Shown: one piece after another, positions 24,657 to 32,684 of the stretch | Layout: every line of letters begins with the position of its first letter | Position numbering within the stretch: position 1 is the first letter of the stretch | NCBI GenBank assembly: GCA_938045615.1 | Contig: CALIBC010000058.1 | Location: 1 to 48,441, forward strand | Length of the DNA stretch: 48,441 nt | Direction of reading: 5' to 3' | Source: an uncultured Clostridia bacterium | GTDB lineage: Bacteria > Bacillota > Clostridia > Peptostreptococcales > Anaerovoracaceae | The notes under the pieces: generated by a model | Databases searched by the model: none | What the model was told of the DNA's origin: nothing | What the model saw: the letters and a program-made list of their open reading frames with translations, nothing else | Program-made: the position numbers and the translations under genes

Positions 24657-25703
24657 ATGCATGATTTAAGAAATTTTACGTTGCCGGAGCTTGAAGAACT
24701 CGTCACGAAAAAAGGACAATCCAAATTCCGCGCCAAACAGCTTTATTCAGGCATATACAAGGGGAATACGGATCTGCGGCAGATAAAAAGCATTCCGGCA
24801 ACCTTTCTGAGTGAATTGAGAAAATCTTGTGTGATAGGAAATGTCAACCCGGAGAGAAGACAAAATTCGTCGTTGGATGGAACGGAAAAATTCCTTTTTG
24901 CGCTAAATGACGGCAACAAGATAGAAAGTGTCTTCATGAAATACAAGTACGGAAACAGCTTGTGCATTTCCTCACAAGCCGGCTGTCGCATGGGTTGCGC
25001 ATTCTGTGCTTCCGGACTTGACGGTCTGGCAAGAAACCTGACAGCGGGAGAAATGATATCTCAAGTTCTCGAAACGGAGAGGATTACGGGCGAGAAAGTT
25101 TCAAGAATTGTGGTAATGGGAACCGGCGAACCTTTTGACAATTACGAGGCTCTTTCAAGATTTATTAAGATAATGAACGATCCAAACGGCAGAAAAATGG
25201 GGATGCGCAACTTGACGGTTTCCACCTGCGGGATCGTTCCCGTCATGTATGAGTTCGCAAAGGACTTCCCGCAGGTGAACTTGGCGGTTTCGCTTCACGC
25301 GTCTACCGATAAAGCCCGTGGTGTCATGATGCCGATCAATAGGAAATATCCTGTCGATGAACTCATCGAAGCCGCAAAAAATTATACGCATGCAACCCGC
25401 AGGAGAATAACGTTTGAATATGCGCTTATCTGCGGTGTAAACGATGACGGCGAATCTATCGGGGAGCTTGCCGATCTGTTGTCGGGACTTTTATGTCATG
25501 TTAATCTTATACCGCTCAACCCCGTTACAGAAAGGAATTTCAAAAGTTCGGGGCGTAGGCGTGCCAAGCAGATCGCAGCATACCTGAACGAAAACGGAAT
25601 ACCGGCCACGGTGAGAAGACAGTTGGGTCTGGACATTTCGGGGGCGTGTGGGCAGCTACGTTTGTCCGACAGTAAAGGAGAAAATATCTCAAAACCGATA
25701 TAA
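24657..25703 (+). CDS. rlmN: Dual-specificity 23S rRNA A2503/tRNA A37 C2-methyltransferase
   Basis: This radical-SAM enzyme adds a methyl group to C2 of A2503 in 23S rRNA, and in many bacteria of A37 in some tRNAs. It has 348 residues. The [4Fe-4S] motif CRMGCAFC (Cys110, Cys114, Cys117) is intact, with MGTGEPFDN near 160 and the conserved C-terminal Cys in SGACGQL that resolves the methylated intermediate. The N-terminal part has the family SKFRAKQLY segment. The start is five bases after ileS, so it shares the T-box-controlled transcript, linking tRNA charging with ribosome modification. Confidence 0.96.
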   Translation: MHDLRNFTLPELEELVTKKGQSKFRAKQLYSGIYKGNTDLRQIKSIPATFLSELRKSCVIGNVNPERRQNSSLDGTEKFLFALNDGNKIESVFMKYKYGNSLCISSQAGCRMGCAFCASGLDGLARNLTAGEMISQVLETERITGEKVSRIVVMGTGEPFDNYEALSRFIKIMNDPNGRKMGMRNLTVSTCGIVPVMYEFAKDFPQVNLAVSLHASTDKARGVMMPINRKYPVDELIEAAKNYTHATRRRITFEYALICGVNDDGESIGELADLLSGLLCHVNLIPLNPVTERNFKSSGRRRAKQIAAYLNENGIPATVRRQLGLDISGACGQLRLSDSKGENISKPI

Positions 25704-25883
25704 CGCAGCATTACAGACAGATTCCGCAGGGACGTGATGCGTACCTGGAATTTTTATAAAGAAAAAAGCTCTCTCATGACTTTGTGTTCAAGGTTATTGG
25801 TGAGGGGATCACGTTGTGCCATACAGTCGATAAATCGGCCTCCGTAGCTTGTTATGTTGGCACTGTGCAAATGTGGAAAAATA

Positions 25884-25913
25884 AAATATAAATCATTGAA
25901 ATATAAATCATTG
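25884..25913. repeat. Two perfect tandem copies of a 15-bp AT-rich unit
   Basis: AAATATAAATCATTG occurs at 25884-25898 and again at 25899-25913. The second copy supplies the start of the downstream -35 box. Confidence 0.85.
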
Positions 25914-25939
25914 AATAGTATGGGGCGGTAGTGTATAAT
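25911..25939 (+). promoter_or_regulatory. Promoter of the small P-loop gene
   Basis: TTGAAT (25911-25916) is 17 bp from TATAAT (25934-25939). The rest of the 25704-25972 interval shows no supported gene; a minus-strand open frame at 25754-25948 has no ribosome site. Confidence 0.75.
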
Positions 25940-25972
25940 GAGTCCCAAGTAAAGAATTTAGGAGGCAACTAC

Positions 25973-26395
25973 ATGGTTAAACTACTGATTGGGCATAAGG
26001 GAACCGGCAAGACCAAAAGGATGATCGAACTTGCGAACGAGCAGATAGAAGATAGTAAGGGCAGCGTTATTTTCGTAAATAAAAATTCGAGGCTCATGTA
26101 CGATCTTAAGTATAGGATTCGTGTGATATGTATGGAAGATTTTGAGCATGTGACAAACAGCGATGAATACATTGGATTTTTGTACGGTATCATAAGCTCG
26201 GATCACGACATAGAGACGATTTATATCGACAGTATTCTGAAACATGCGGATTTTTCACTCGGGGATATTCCTGAGTTTCTTGACAGGCTGAACAAGATAT
26301 CAAAAAACTACGGAATGGATTTTGTCGTGAGTCTGTCTGCGGAAAAGGAAGAGATGATCGGCGTTGACTTTAAAAACTATGAGTTGCTGAATTAG
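25973..26395 (+). CDS. Small P-loop ATP-binding protein of unknown function
   Basis: The protein has 140 residues and begins MVKLLIGHKGTGKT, a Walker A motif (7-14). A Walker B-like ETIYIDSIL lies near 80-88. It is a minimal P-loop NTPase with no extra domain. Similar short proteins in Clostridia have been annotated as PilT-like, but nothing here indicates pili or twitching. The start at 25973 has GGAGG (25961-25965) seven bases upstream. It has its own promoter and terminator, so it is a single-gene unit. Confidence 0.75.
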   Translation: MVKLLIGHKGTGKTKRMIELANEQIEDSKGSVIFVNKNSRLMYDLKYRIRVICMEDFEHVTNSDEYIGFLYGIISSDHDIETIYIDSILKHADFSLGDIPEFLDRLNKISKNYGMDFVVSLSAEKEEMIGVDFKNYELLN

Positions 26396-26413
26396 TTGAA
26401 ACGATCTATACCG

Positions 26414-26440
26414 GGGGGTCTGTCGACACCCCTGTTTTTA
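26414..26440 (+). terminator. Terminator after the P-loop gene
   Basis: GGGGGTC pairs with GAC-A-CCCC (one bulged A) across loop TGTC, followed by TGTTTTTA. Confidence 0.75.
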
Positions 26441-26476
26441 TTATGTGCACCAAATATTGAAGTGTAGGTAACGCAT

Positions 26477-27142
26477 ATGCTTGACATAGAAAGCCTGAGG
26501 AAATATTTTGATGAAAAAAGCCCCGAATACATCGGCAATCACAGAGAGTTTAGCGTATTGATTCCGATAGTGCAAAAGGGAGATGAGCTTTACTTTATGT
26601 ATGAAGTCAGATCCCAAAACTTGAGCAGTGACCCCGGAGAAATCTGTTTCCCGGGTGGGCACGTGGAAAAGGGAGAGTCATTCAAGGCGGCTGCGTTTAG
26701 GGAAACTTATGAGGAAACGGGTATCCCCGAAGAAAAAATAGAATACATAGGACAAGGCGATATACTGCAGGGATACGCGAACTATACTCTATATACTTTT
26801 GTGGGGCTTATAAAGTATGAGGACTATCTTAAGGCCAACATAAGAAAAGATGAGGTGGAGGAACTTTTTCTCGTTTCGCTGTCGGATATAAAGCAGGATG
26901 AGATAGACCACATATGTGAGAAAGTCATTGGTAAAAGTGAAGAGCCTTTCCCATATGAGAAGATCGGCATAGATGAGAATTACAGGTGGAGATATGGGAC
27001 ATGGATAATTCCGATCATAAAGGTTGACGGAAGAACGATTTGGGGACTGACCGCAAGAATTACAGAGCATGTGCTGCGGAGCCTGATGCCTGATCCCGAC
27101 CGATCGGTAAGGGGCACGGGCAGAAATGAAAGCTCGGGTTGA
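26477..27142 (+). CDS. Nudix hydrolase, CoA pyrophosphatase-like
   Basis: This 221-residue protein has a full Nudix box: GGHVEKGESFKAAAFRETYE and then ETGI (about 60-83), which coordinates metal for pyrophosphate hydrolysis. Directly before it, the segment SSDPGEICFPGG is the extra signature of the CoA diphosphatase subgroup (NudL type), which cuts CoA and derivatives to phosphopantetheine and 3',5'-ADP. The C-terminal extension of about 60 residues has a WGLTARI segment, typical of the group. The DNA methyltransferase gene begins 9 bases later, so cotranscription is likely, though no common pathway is evident. Confidence 0.88.
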   Translation: MLDIESLRKYFDEKSPEYIGNHREFSVLIPIVQKGDELYFMYEVRSQNLSSDPGEICFPGGHVEKGESFKAAAFRETYEETGIPEEKIEYIGQGDILQGYANYTLYTFVGLIKYEDYLKANIRKDEVEELFLVSLSDIKQDEIDHICEKVIGKSEEPFPYEKIGIDENYRWRYGTWIIPIIKVDGRTIWGLTARITEHVLRSLMPDPDRSVRGTGRNESSG

Positions 27143-27151
27143 AATACTGGT

Positions 27152-28591
27152 ATGAAGATTAAAGAATACATTGATGTAATTGAGATCGCACAAAGACTTG
27201 TCGAAGAGACCGCCTCAGTCAATTTTGCGGAAACGAGGCGCTTTTTTGATGTCCGGATAAATCCCGAGCGTGTTGATATTACCGATACCGGAACTGACGA
27301 TTGCGATGCGGCGAGAGGTAAAGTATGCGCCGGCTTTGAATCGGGTGATAGGCGCGCCGACAAATGCGACAGGGCAAATGATGATTTAGTTTGCAATAAA
27401 TTGTTTTATGCAGATAACTTGCCGGTGCTAAAAAGTATGATTTCCATGCCGCAATATAGAGAAAAGTTAAATCTTATTTACATTGATCCGCCATTTTTCA
27501 CAAAAAGTGATCACCATGCGGTCAGTCGTGTAGGTGGAAAAAATATCAAGCACCCGGCCTACGGAGACGGCAAAGGGCATGACAAAAAGAACTATCTTGC
27601 GGGACTTGTGGCGAGGCTGACAATGATGAAAGAGCTACTTGCAAAGGACGGATTGATTTGGATTCACCTTGACTGGCACGTTGTTCATTACGCTAAGGTT
27701 TTGATGGATGAAATCTTTGGCGAAAAGAATTTTATCAACGAAGTCATTTGGACGTACAAATCCGGCGGCAGCGGCAAGCGAAGATTTTCCAGAAAACACG
27801 ACAACCTGCTTTTATACGCCAAAAGTTCAAAGTACAAGTTCAATCCGCTAAAAGAGAAGTCCTATAACAGAAGAGGAGAGCCGTATTGTTTCAAGGGAGT
27901 TGAAGAGTATGAAGATGAAAAGGGATGGTATACTCTTGTGAACATGAAAGATGTTTGGGGCATAGACGTTGTGGGGAGAACTTCAAATGAGAGAACGGGC
28001 TATGCCACGCAAAAACCCGAACTTCTGCTCAGAAGAATAATAGAAACTTCGACAGACAAGGGAGATCTTTGCGGAGATTTTTTTTCGGGGAGCGGAACAT
28101 TGGCGGCGGTTGCGGCAGGATCCGGAAGAAATTTTGTGGTTTGCGATGAAAGTGGCACGGCAATAGAAAACAGCGTGGAAAGACTGCTGAAAACCGGTTG
28201 TGATTTTAGGGTTTTTGAAGATGAATCGATACACACCGAAAGAGAGATGAAAGGTGCCGAATCATCCGGTGTTGAAGTTGTCGTATCCGGTGATCCTGCA
28301 GGTTGCAAAAAATCCATAAAAACCGTCGGAGCTGCGCGGGCGAAAGCAAGCCTCACCACACAGGAGTACAGGATATGCCTATCGGATATTACCGCCCGGA
28401 TGGATACGATAAGGTATTGGGCTGTGGATGCCGACTACGACGGGGCAGTATTCAGACCTCAAATGGTGTTTTTGCGTGAAAAGGGTAAGCTTAAAAACTC
28501 TTGTCTTATAGAAAAAGAAAAACTCTTTAAAAAAAGAGTTTTGGTTAAAGTCTACGATGTTTTCGGGAATATATTTTATAAGTTGTTGTGA
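27152..28591 (+). CDS. Solitary site-specific DNA methyltransferase (type III Mod-like, beta class)
   Basis: This 479-residue enzyme would transfer methyl from SAM to adenine N6 or cytosine N4 in DNA. Motif IV is DPPF (112-115) in YIDPPFF, motif I is DFFSGSGT (about 309-316), and TQKPELLLRR precedes it. The motif order (IV before I) marks the beta class. A C-terminal region (about 405-479) with YWAVDADYDG and VKVYDVFGN resembles an extra domain seen in related Mod-type proteins. No restriction gene or specificity subunit is adjacent, so it is probably an orphan enzyme or a partner of a distant nuclease. The last 16 bases overlap the end of trpS on the other strand. The ribosome site is weak. 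Confidence 0.85.
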   Translation: MKIKEYIDVIEIAQRLVEETASVNFAETRRFFDVRINPERVDITDTGTDDCDAARGKVCAGFESGDRRADKCDRANDDLVCNKLFYADNLPVLKSMISMPQYREKLNLIYIDPPFFTKSDHHAVSRVGGKNIKHPAYGDGKGHDKKNYLAGLVARLTMMKELLAKDGLIWIHLDWHVVHYAKVLMDEIFGEKNFINEVIWTYKSGGSGKRRFSRKHDNLLLYAKSSKYKFNPLKEKSYNRRGEPYCFKGVEEYEDEKGWYTLVNMKDVWGIDVVGRTSNERTGYATQKPELLLRRIIETSTDKGDLCGDFFSGSGTLAAVAAGSGRNFVVCDESGTAIENSVERLLKTGCDFRVFEDESIHTEREMKGAESSGVEVVVSGDPAGCKKSIKTVGAARAKASLTTQEYRICLSDITARMDTIRYWAVDADYDGAVFRPQMVFLREKGKLKNSCLIEKEKLFKKRVLVKVYDVFGNIFYKLL

Positions 28592-29625
28592 TTGTCGAAG
28601 TTTGGCGCATACAAGCCCAATCCAAAATTATCCTTGACACGTTTCATGACACGTTCTGCGATTTCGTTTGCGCGTTCTGCGCCGTTTTTAAGATGCTTTA
28701 CAAGCTCGTCTGAATGTCGGATCTCATTGAATCTGCCTTGGATAGGAGCCAGCGATTCCTGAACCGTGCCGACGAGAGCCTTCTTGAAATCGCCGTATCC
28801 CTTGCCTTTGAAAGAAGTTTCGATGTCGGCAAAAGATTCTCCCGAAAGAACGCTGTAGATGCTCATGAGGTTGCTGATTCCCGGTTTGTTCTCGATATCG
28901 AATCTGACGCTGCCCTCGGAATCGGTGGTCGCTTTCATTATGGATTTTTTTATTTTGTTTGGGTCATCCAAGAGGGAAATCGTACTGTGAATGTTTGTGG
29001 CCGATTTACTCATTTTCTTGGAAGGATCGTCAAGCGCCATTATACGCGCACCCGATTTCATGAATCTGCCCTCCGGTATCGTGAAAGTTTTTTTCCTCGT
29101 ATTGTTGACCCTCATTGCGATGTCGCGGCACAGCTCAACATGTTGCTTCTGATCGTTGCCTACGGGTACTATATTGGTGTCGTACAAAAGAATATCGGCG
29201 GCCATAAGTATTGGATAGCAGAAAAGCCCTGCGGGAGCGGATTCACGCATGCTGCTCTTTGCCTTGAACTGCGTCATCCTTGAGAGTTCTCCGGTGTATG
29301 AGCTACAAGTCAGTATCCAATTGAGTTCGGCGTGACCGGGAACGTCGGATTGCACAAAAAGTATGGATTTTTGTGGATCGAGGCCGACTGCTATATACAG
29401 TGCGGACAGATCCAATATGTGATTTCGCAGTGCCTTGGGATCCTGCGGAACAGTTATGGCATGCATATCCACGACACAGTAGATACATTCATTGTCGTTC
29501 TGAAGTTCTATAAATTGTTTTATCGCACCCAGGTAATTTCCGAGATGGAGGTTTCCTGACGGTTGAATTCCCGAGAAAACGCGAGGCTTTCTCTTGATGC
29601 TCTTTTCATTTTGTGTATCATTCAT
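28576..29625 (-). CDS. trpS: Tryptophanyl-tRNA synthetase
   Basis: This class I synthetase of 349 residues charges tRNA-Trp. The HIGH-type motif is SGNLHLGN (23-30) and the second signature is KMSKS (204-208). The segment GLFCYPILMAADILLY (about 133-148) and GNDQKQHVEL (157-166) are typical of TrpS. The start has AGGA eight bases upstream. Its promoter overlaps the end of trkH. It converges on the methyltransferase gene with a 16-base overlap of coding ends. Confidence 0.97.
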   Translation of the reverse strand: MNDTQNEKSIKRKPRVFSGIQPSGNLHLGNYLGAIKQFIELQNDNECIYCVVDMHAITVPQDPKALRNHILDLSALYIAVGLDPQKSILFVQSDVPGHAELNWILTCSSYTGELSRMTQFKAKSSMRESAPAGLFCYPILMAADILLYDTNIVPVGNDQKQHVELCRDIAMRVNNTRKKTFTIPEGRFMKSGARIMALDDPSKKMSKSATNIHSTISLLDDPNKIKKSIMKATTDSEGSVRFDIENKPGISNLMSIYSVLSGESFADIETSFKGKGYGDFKKALVGTVQESLAPIQGRFNEIRHSDELVKHLKNGAERANEIAERVMKRVKDNFGLGLYAPNFDNHNNL

Positions 29626-29662
29626 TTCGTAATTCCTTTACTTTCTCCGTATATTAATAAAT

Positions 29663-29691
29663 AGTATAGCATTTGCGATTTTCACGGTCAA
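29663..29691 (-). promoter_or_regulatory. Promoter of trpS
   Basis: On the minus strand TTGACC (plus 29686-29691) is 17 bp from TATACT (plus 29663-29668), preceded by TGC as an extended -10. The -35 box overlaps the trkH stop codon. No T-box or Trp leader peptide was seen in the short leader. Confidence 0.8.
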
Positions 29692-31151
29692 GAATTCGCC
29701 TTGTCAGGATTCCAGAATGACCTGCAAAACATGATCACGACAGGGTAAAGTTCCAAGCGTCCGGCAAGCATAAGAATACTTAACCCCAATTTGGCTCCTG
29801 CGGAAAATATGCCGAAATCGGAATTGGAAAGCAGTCCGAAAGCGGTGCCGTTGGTGCTCATGGCTGCAATGACGGCGCTGAAGGTGGTTTCCATGTCCAG
29901 ATTGTCGAGAGAAATCAATATTGCGCCGAGCATAAAGACAGCAAAGTAGAGAATGACAAACGATGTTATCGTGGAAGCGATATCCGCCGGAAGCGGCTTT
30001 TTTTCAAACATTACCGGTTTGATCGCTTTTGGATGTATGCGCTTATAAATACCTCTTACGATCAGTTTGTACACAACGACAAATCTTATTACCTTTATTC
30101 CTCCGCTTGCACTGAAAGTACAGCCTCCTATTATGGCGATAATCATCAGAGTCATCTTGCAGAAAGTTGGCCAGCCAGTCAAATTGGCCATTCTAAATCC
30201 TGTGGTGGTGCCAAAAGAGACAACCTGCATAAAGCCATATCCTATTGCATCGGCGTTTTTTGAGAACACCCCGCTTTTGATCAGAGAAACGGACACAAGA
30301 ATTCCGGTGGTCAAAAAGAACAATATGTATAATCTGGCTTCATAATTTCTGACGGCGATCTTGTATCGCCTTTTGAAAAGCAGAAAGAAAACAAAATAAT
30401 TCATTGCACCTGCAAATGCGGCAAACATCAATACCGCCTGTGTGTAATTAGTCAAAATAAGGTTTCCCTGCGCCGCATTGAGGCTGATCACACCCGAGGT
30501 TGAAATGGTCGATAAAGTATGTATCAGAGAATAGTACACGGTCATTCTTGAAGGCAGCAGCAGAAGGAAAAACAGCAGTGTTAGCATTACATATATGCCT
30601 GCAGTGATTTTTGCGATATCGGTGAAGCGGGGAGCCATTTTCTCAAGGTCGGGGCCGGGTATTTCGGTGATTGCAAGCTTTTGGGCACCTATTCCAAGAT
30701 AGGGGAGAAGAGAGGTGGTGAATATTATGACCACCATGCCGCCGAGCCAGCCTGTAATGGCTTTCCACAGCAAAAGAGACCGTGCAAGAGGAGCATGGAT
30801 CACTCCGCTTCCCGTGGTCGTCCAACCTGAAGTTGATTCAAAAATACAGTCGATAAACGAATAACCGTGGTTTGAGATAAAGTACGGCATTGCACCGATG
30901 AAAATCGTAAAAATCCATCCGAAAATAACCAGCAAAAATCCTTCTCGCGGTTTGCGCCGCCCCGTGTAATACGGAATTTTTCTCATGCCGACACCGATGC
31001 ACACGCATAGCACCATCATCAGGCAGAAAGAGGTGGCGCACCGCTGTTCGTTGTTATGAAAAGCGACGGCCGCAGACGGCAACATTGCAATCCCCTCCAA
31101 TGTCAGTATCACAGAAATCACTTTGAATATAGCTTTATTACTTAATTGCAT
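29688..31151 (-). CDS. trkH: Trk/Ktr-type potassium uptake channel subunit (second copy)
   Basis: This integral membrane protein of 487 residues forms the K+ pore of a Trk/Ktr uptake system, as a dimer regulated by a TrkA ring. The fold has four M1-P-M2 repeats; selectivity-loop segments such as ESTSGWTTTGSGV, STISTSGVISL, FGTTTGFRM and STNGTAFG mark the four pore loops. Loss of the usual Gly or nearby residues in the second and fourth loops cannot be judged without alignment. GAGG precedes the ATG. It is the last gene of the trkA-trkH-trkH operon, 54 bases after the first trkH copy. Confidence 0.93.
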   Translation of the reverse strand: MQLSNKAIFKVISVILTLEGIAMLPSAAVAFHNNEQRCATSFCLMMVLCVCIGVGMRKIPYYTGRRKPREGFLLVIFGWIFTIFIGAMPYFISNHGYSFIDCIFESTSGWTTTGSGVIHAPLARSLLLWKAITGWLGGMVVIIFTTSLLPYLGIGAQKLAITEIPGPDLEKMAPRFTDIAKITAGIYVMLTLLFFLLLLPSRMTVYYSLIHTLSTISTSGVISLNAAQGNLILTNYTQAVLMFAAFAGAMNYFVFFLLFKRRYKIAVRNYEARLYILFFLTTGILVSVSLIKSGVFSKNADAIGYGFMQVVSFGTTTGFRMANLTGWPTFCKMTLMIIAIIGGCTFSASGGIKVIRFVVVYKLIVRGIYKRIHPKAIKPVMFEKKPLPADIASTITSFVILYFAVFMLGAILISLDNLDMETTFSAVIAAMSTNGTAFGLLSNSDFGIFSAGAKLGLSILMLAGRLELYPVVIMFCRSFWNPDKANS

Positions 31152-31205
31152 TTTTTACCTCGGTATAAATTCATATTGCCCGCATAAAGTTCACATTAAC
31201 TGTTT

Positions 31206-32675
31206 TCACACCCTGTCTGCGTTCCAGTAGTGCGGCGAAAACAACATCAGAAGCGTGAAAAGTTCAAGTCTGCCCGCAATCATAAGAATCGACAGAACCG
31301 ACTTGGAGAAATTCGAGAAAGCAGCAAAGTCACCATTTGCTCCCACCATATTAAAACCGATCCCTATATTGTTCAGACATGCGATGGCACCGCTGAAAGT
31401 GCTTACAAGGTCAAAGCCGTTTATTGACAGCAGCAGACAGCCGGAAAAGAGCATGAAAAAATACAGAAACATGAGGTTTGCTATATTGGTAACAACTTCC
31501 TGCGGGATTTCCCGCTTATCAAGCGATATTATATAGATCCTGTTGGGATGAAGTTTTTTCGCAACACCGCGCTGTATAAGCTTCAGAGAAATTAGGATAC
31601 GCATAACCTTGGGACCTCCCGCAAGCGAGGAGGTGCATCCGCCTATGAGCATGGCGGAAAGCAACAGCATTTTTGAAAACGTCGGCCATTTGTTCGTATC
31701 GCTTATATGTTGGCCTGCGGTGGACATCATTGAAGATACGTGGAAAAATGCGGCGGTCACAGCTTCCCCCACGTTATGAAAGATTTTGGAGGAATAGACA
31801 TTGATCGCAATCAGGAAACTTATGATGATTATTATCAGAATGTAGGATTTGAATTCCCTGTTTCCATATAGGATCTTGATTCCGTACTTTTTTGCACTTA
31901 TCCAGAGATTAAGGTTTGATCCCACCACAATCATAAAGACTATCGTTATCAGGCTTATAAATGGAGTGTTGCACTGCTGCATTCCGTTGTTGAAACCGGA
32001 AAATCCACCGGTGCCGATTATACTGAGACCGTGTATCAGCGCATCGAAAAAGCGCATCTTGCCAAGAAACAGCAGAAACACCAGAGATAAACTCAAAAAA
32101 AGATAGAGCTTCAAGAGTTTCAAAACGGTTCCATGCAGGTGGATAGAGAGTCGCCCCACCTTTTGCAATGACATTTCCTGTCTCGCACTCTTTTGGCCTT
32201 CTATTTTTGAGAAGGGGAGAACGAAAGCCGTAAATAGTATTATTCCGGCTCCTCCAAGCCACACGGCGGTGGAGCGCCACAGCAGTATGGATTTTGGAAG
32301 CGCTTCCGGGTTTGATATTAAAGAGGCTCCCGTTGTCGTAAACCCGGAGCAGGTTTCGAAAAAAGAATTCACGTAGGAAGGAACGCTGCCGCTTGCAAAC
32401 GCCGGTACGGCTCCGATAAGCGATGCCAGAACCCAGCACAGCGACACTATAAAAAAGCCGTCGCGTACCTTGGGCTTGGTGTCCGGAAGGGGAAAGGCAA
32501 GCAACGCCAAAAATCCGGTAATTACAGTCGAAGCTATCGTTACGGAAAATGACAAAGTCTGTTTGGGTTCGTTGTAGACAATACTCGCAAACAAAGACGG
32601 CAGCATGCTTATTCCGATTGTCACAAGCATGAATCCAAGCATTCTGTATGAGTTTTTTCTCTTAAGTACCGACAT
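31206..32675 (-). CDS. trkH: Trk/Ktr-type potassium uptake channel subunit (first copy)
   Basis: The 489-residue protein is a paralogue of the following gene with the same four pore loops: ETCSGFTTTGASL, SIIGTGGFSGF, SMMSTAGQHI and ACLNNIGIGF. The loops differ between the two paralogues, mainly in the third and fourth, so conductance or ion selectivity may differ. It lies only 9 bases after trkA, with AGGAG six bases before ATG, which supports a tight operon. One TrkA could serve both channels, or the two could form a mixed complex; this is inference. Confidence 0.93.
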   Translation of the reverse strand: MSVLKRKNSYRMLGFMLVTIGISMLPSLFASIVYNEPKQTLSFSVTIASTVITGFLALLAFPLPDTKPKVRDGFFIVSLCWVLASLIGAVPAFASGSVPSYVNSFFETCSGFTTTGASLISNPEALPKSILLWRSTAVWLGGAGIILFTAFVLPFSKIEGQKSARQEMSLQKVGRLSIHLHGTVLKLLKLYLFLSLSLVFLLFLGKMRFFDALIHGLSIIGTGGFSGFNNGMQQCNTPFISLITIVFMIVVGSNLNLWISAKKYGIKILYGNREFKSYILIIIIISFLIAINVYSSKIFHNVGEAVTAAFFHVSSMMSTAGQHISDTNKWPTFSKMLLLSAMLIGGCTSSLAGGPKVMRILISLKLIQRGVAKKLHPNRIYIISLDKREIPQEVVTNIANLMFLYFFMLFSGCLLLSINGFDLVSTFSGAIACLNNIGIGFNMVGANGDFAAFSNFSKSVLSILMIAGRLELFTLLMLFSPHYWNADRV

Positions 32676-32684
32676 CGCCCGCTC

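Noticed and set aside
25754..25948. 64-codon minus-strand ORF upstream of the P-loop gene
   Set aside because: The end reads somewhat protein-like, but there is no ribosome site, the start lies in the 15-bp repeats and promoter of the opposite gene, and no family is recognised.
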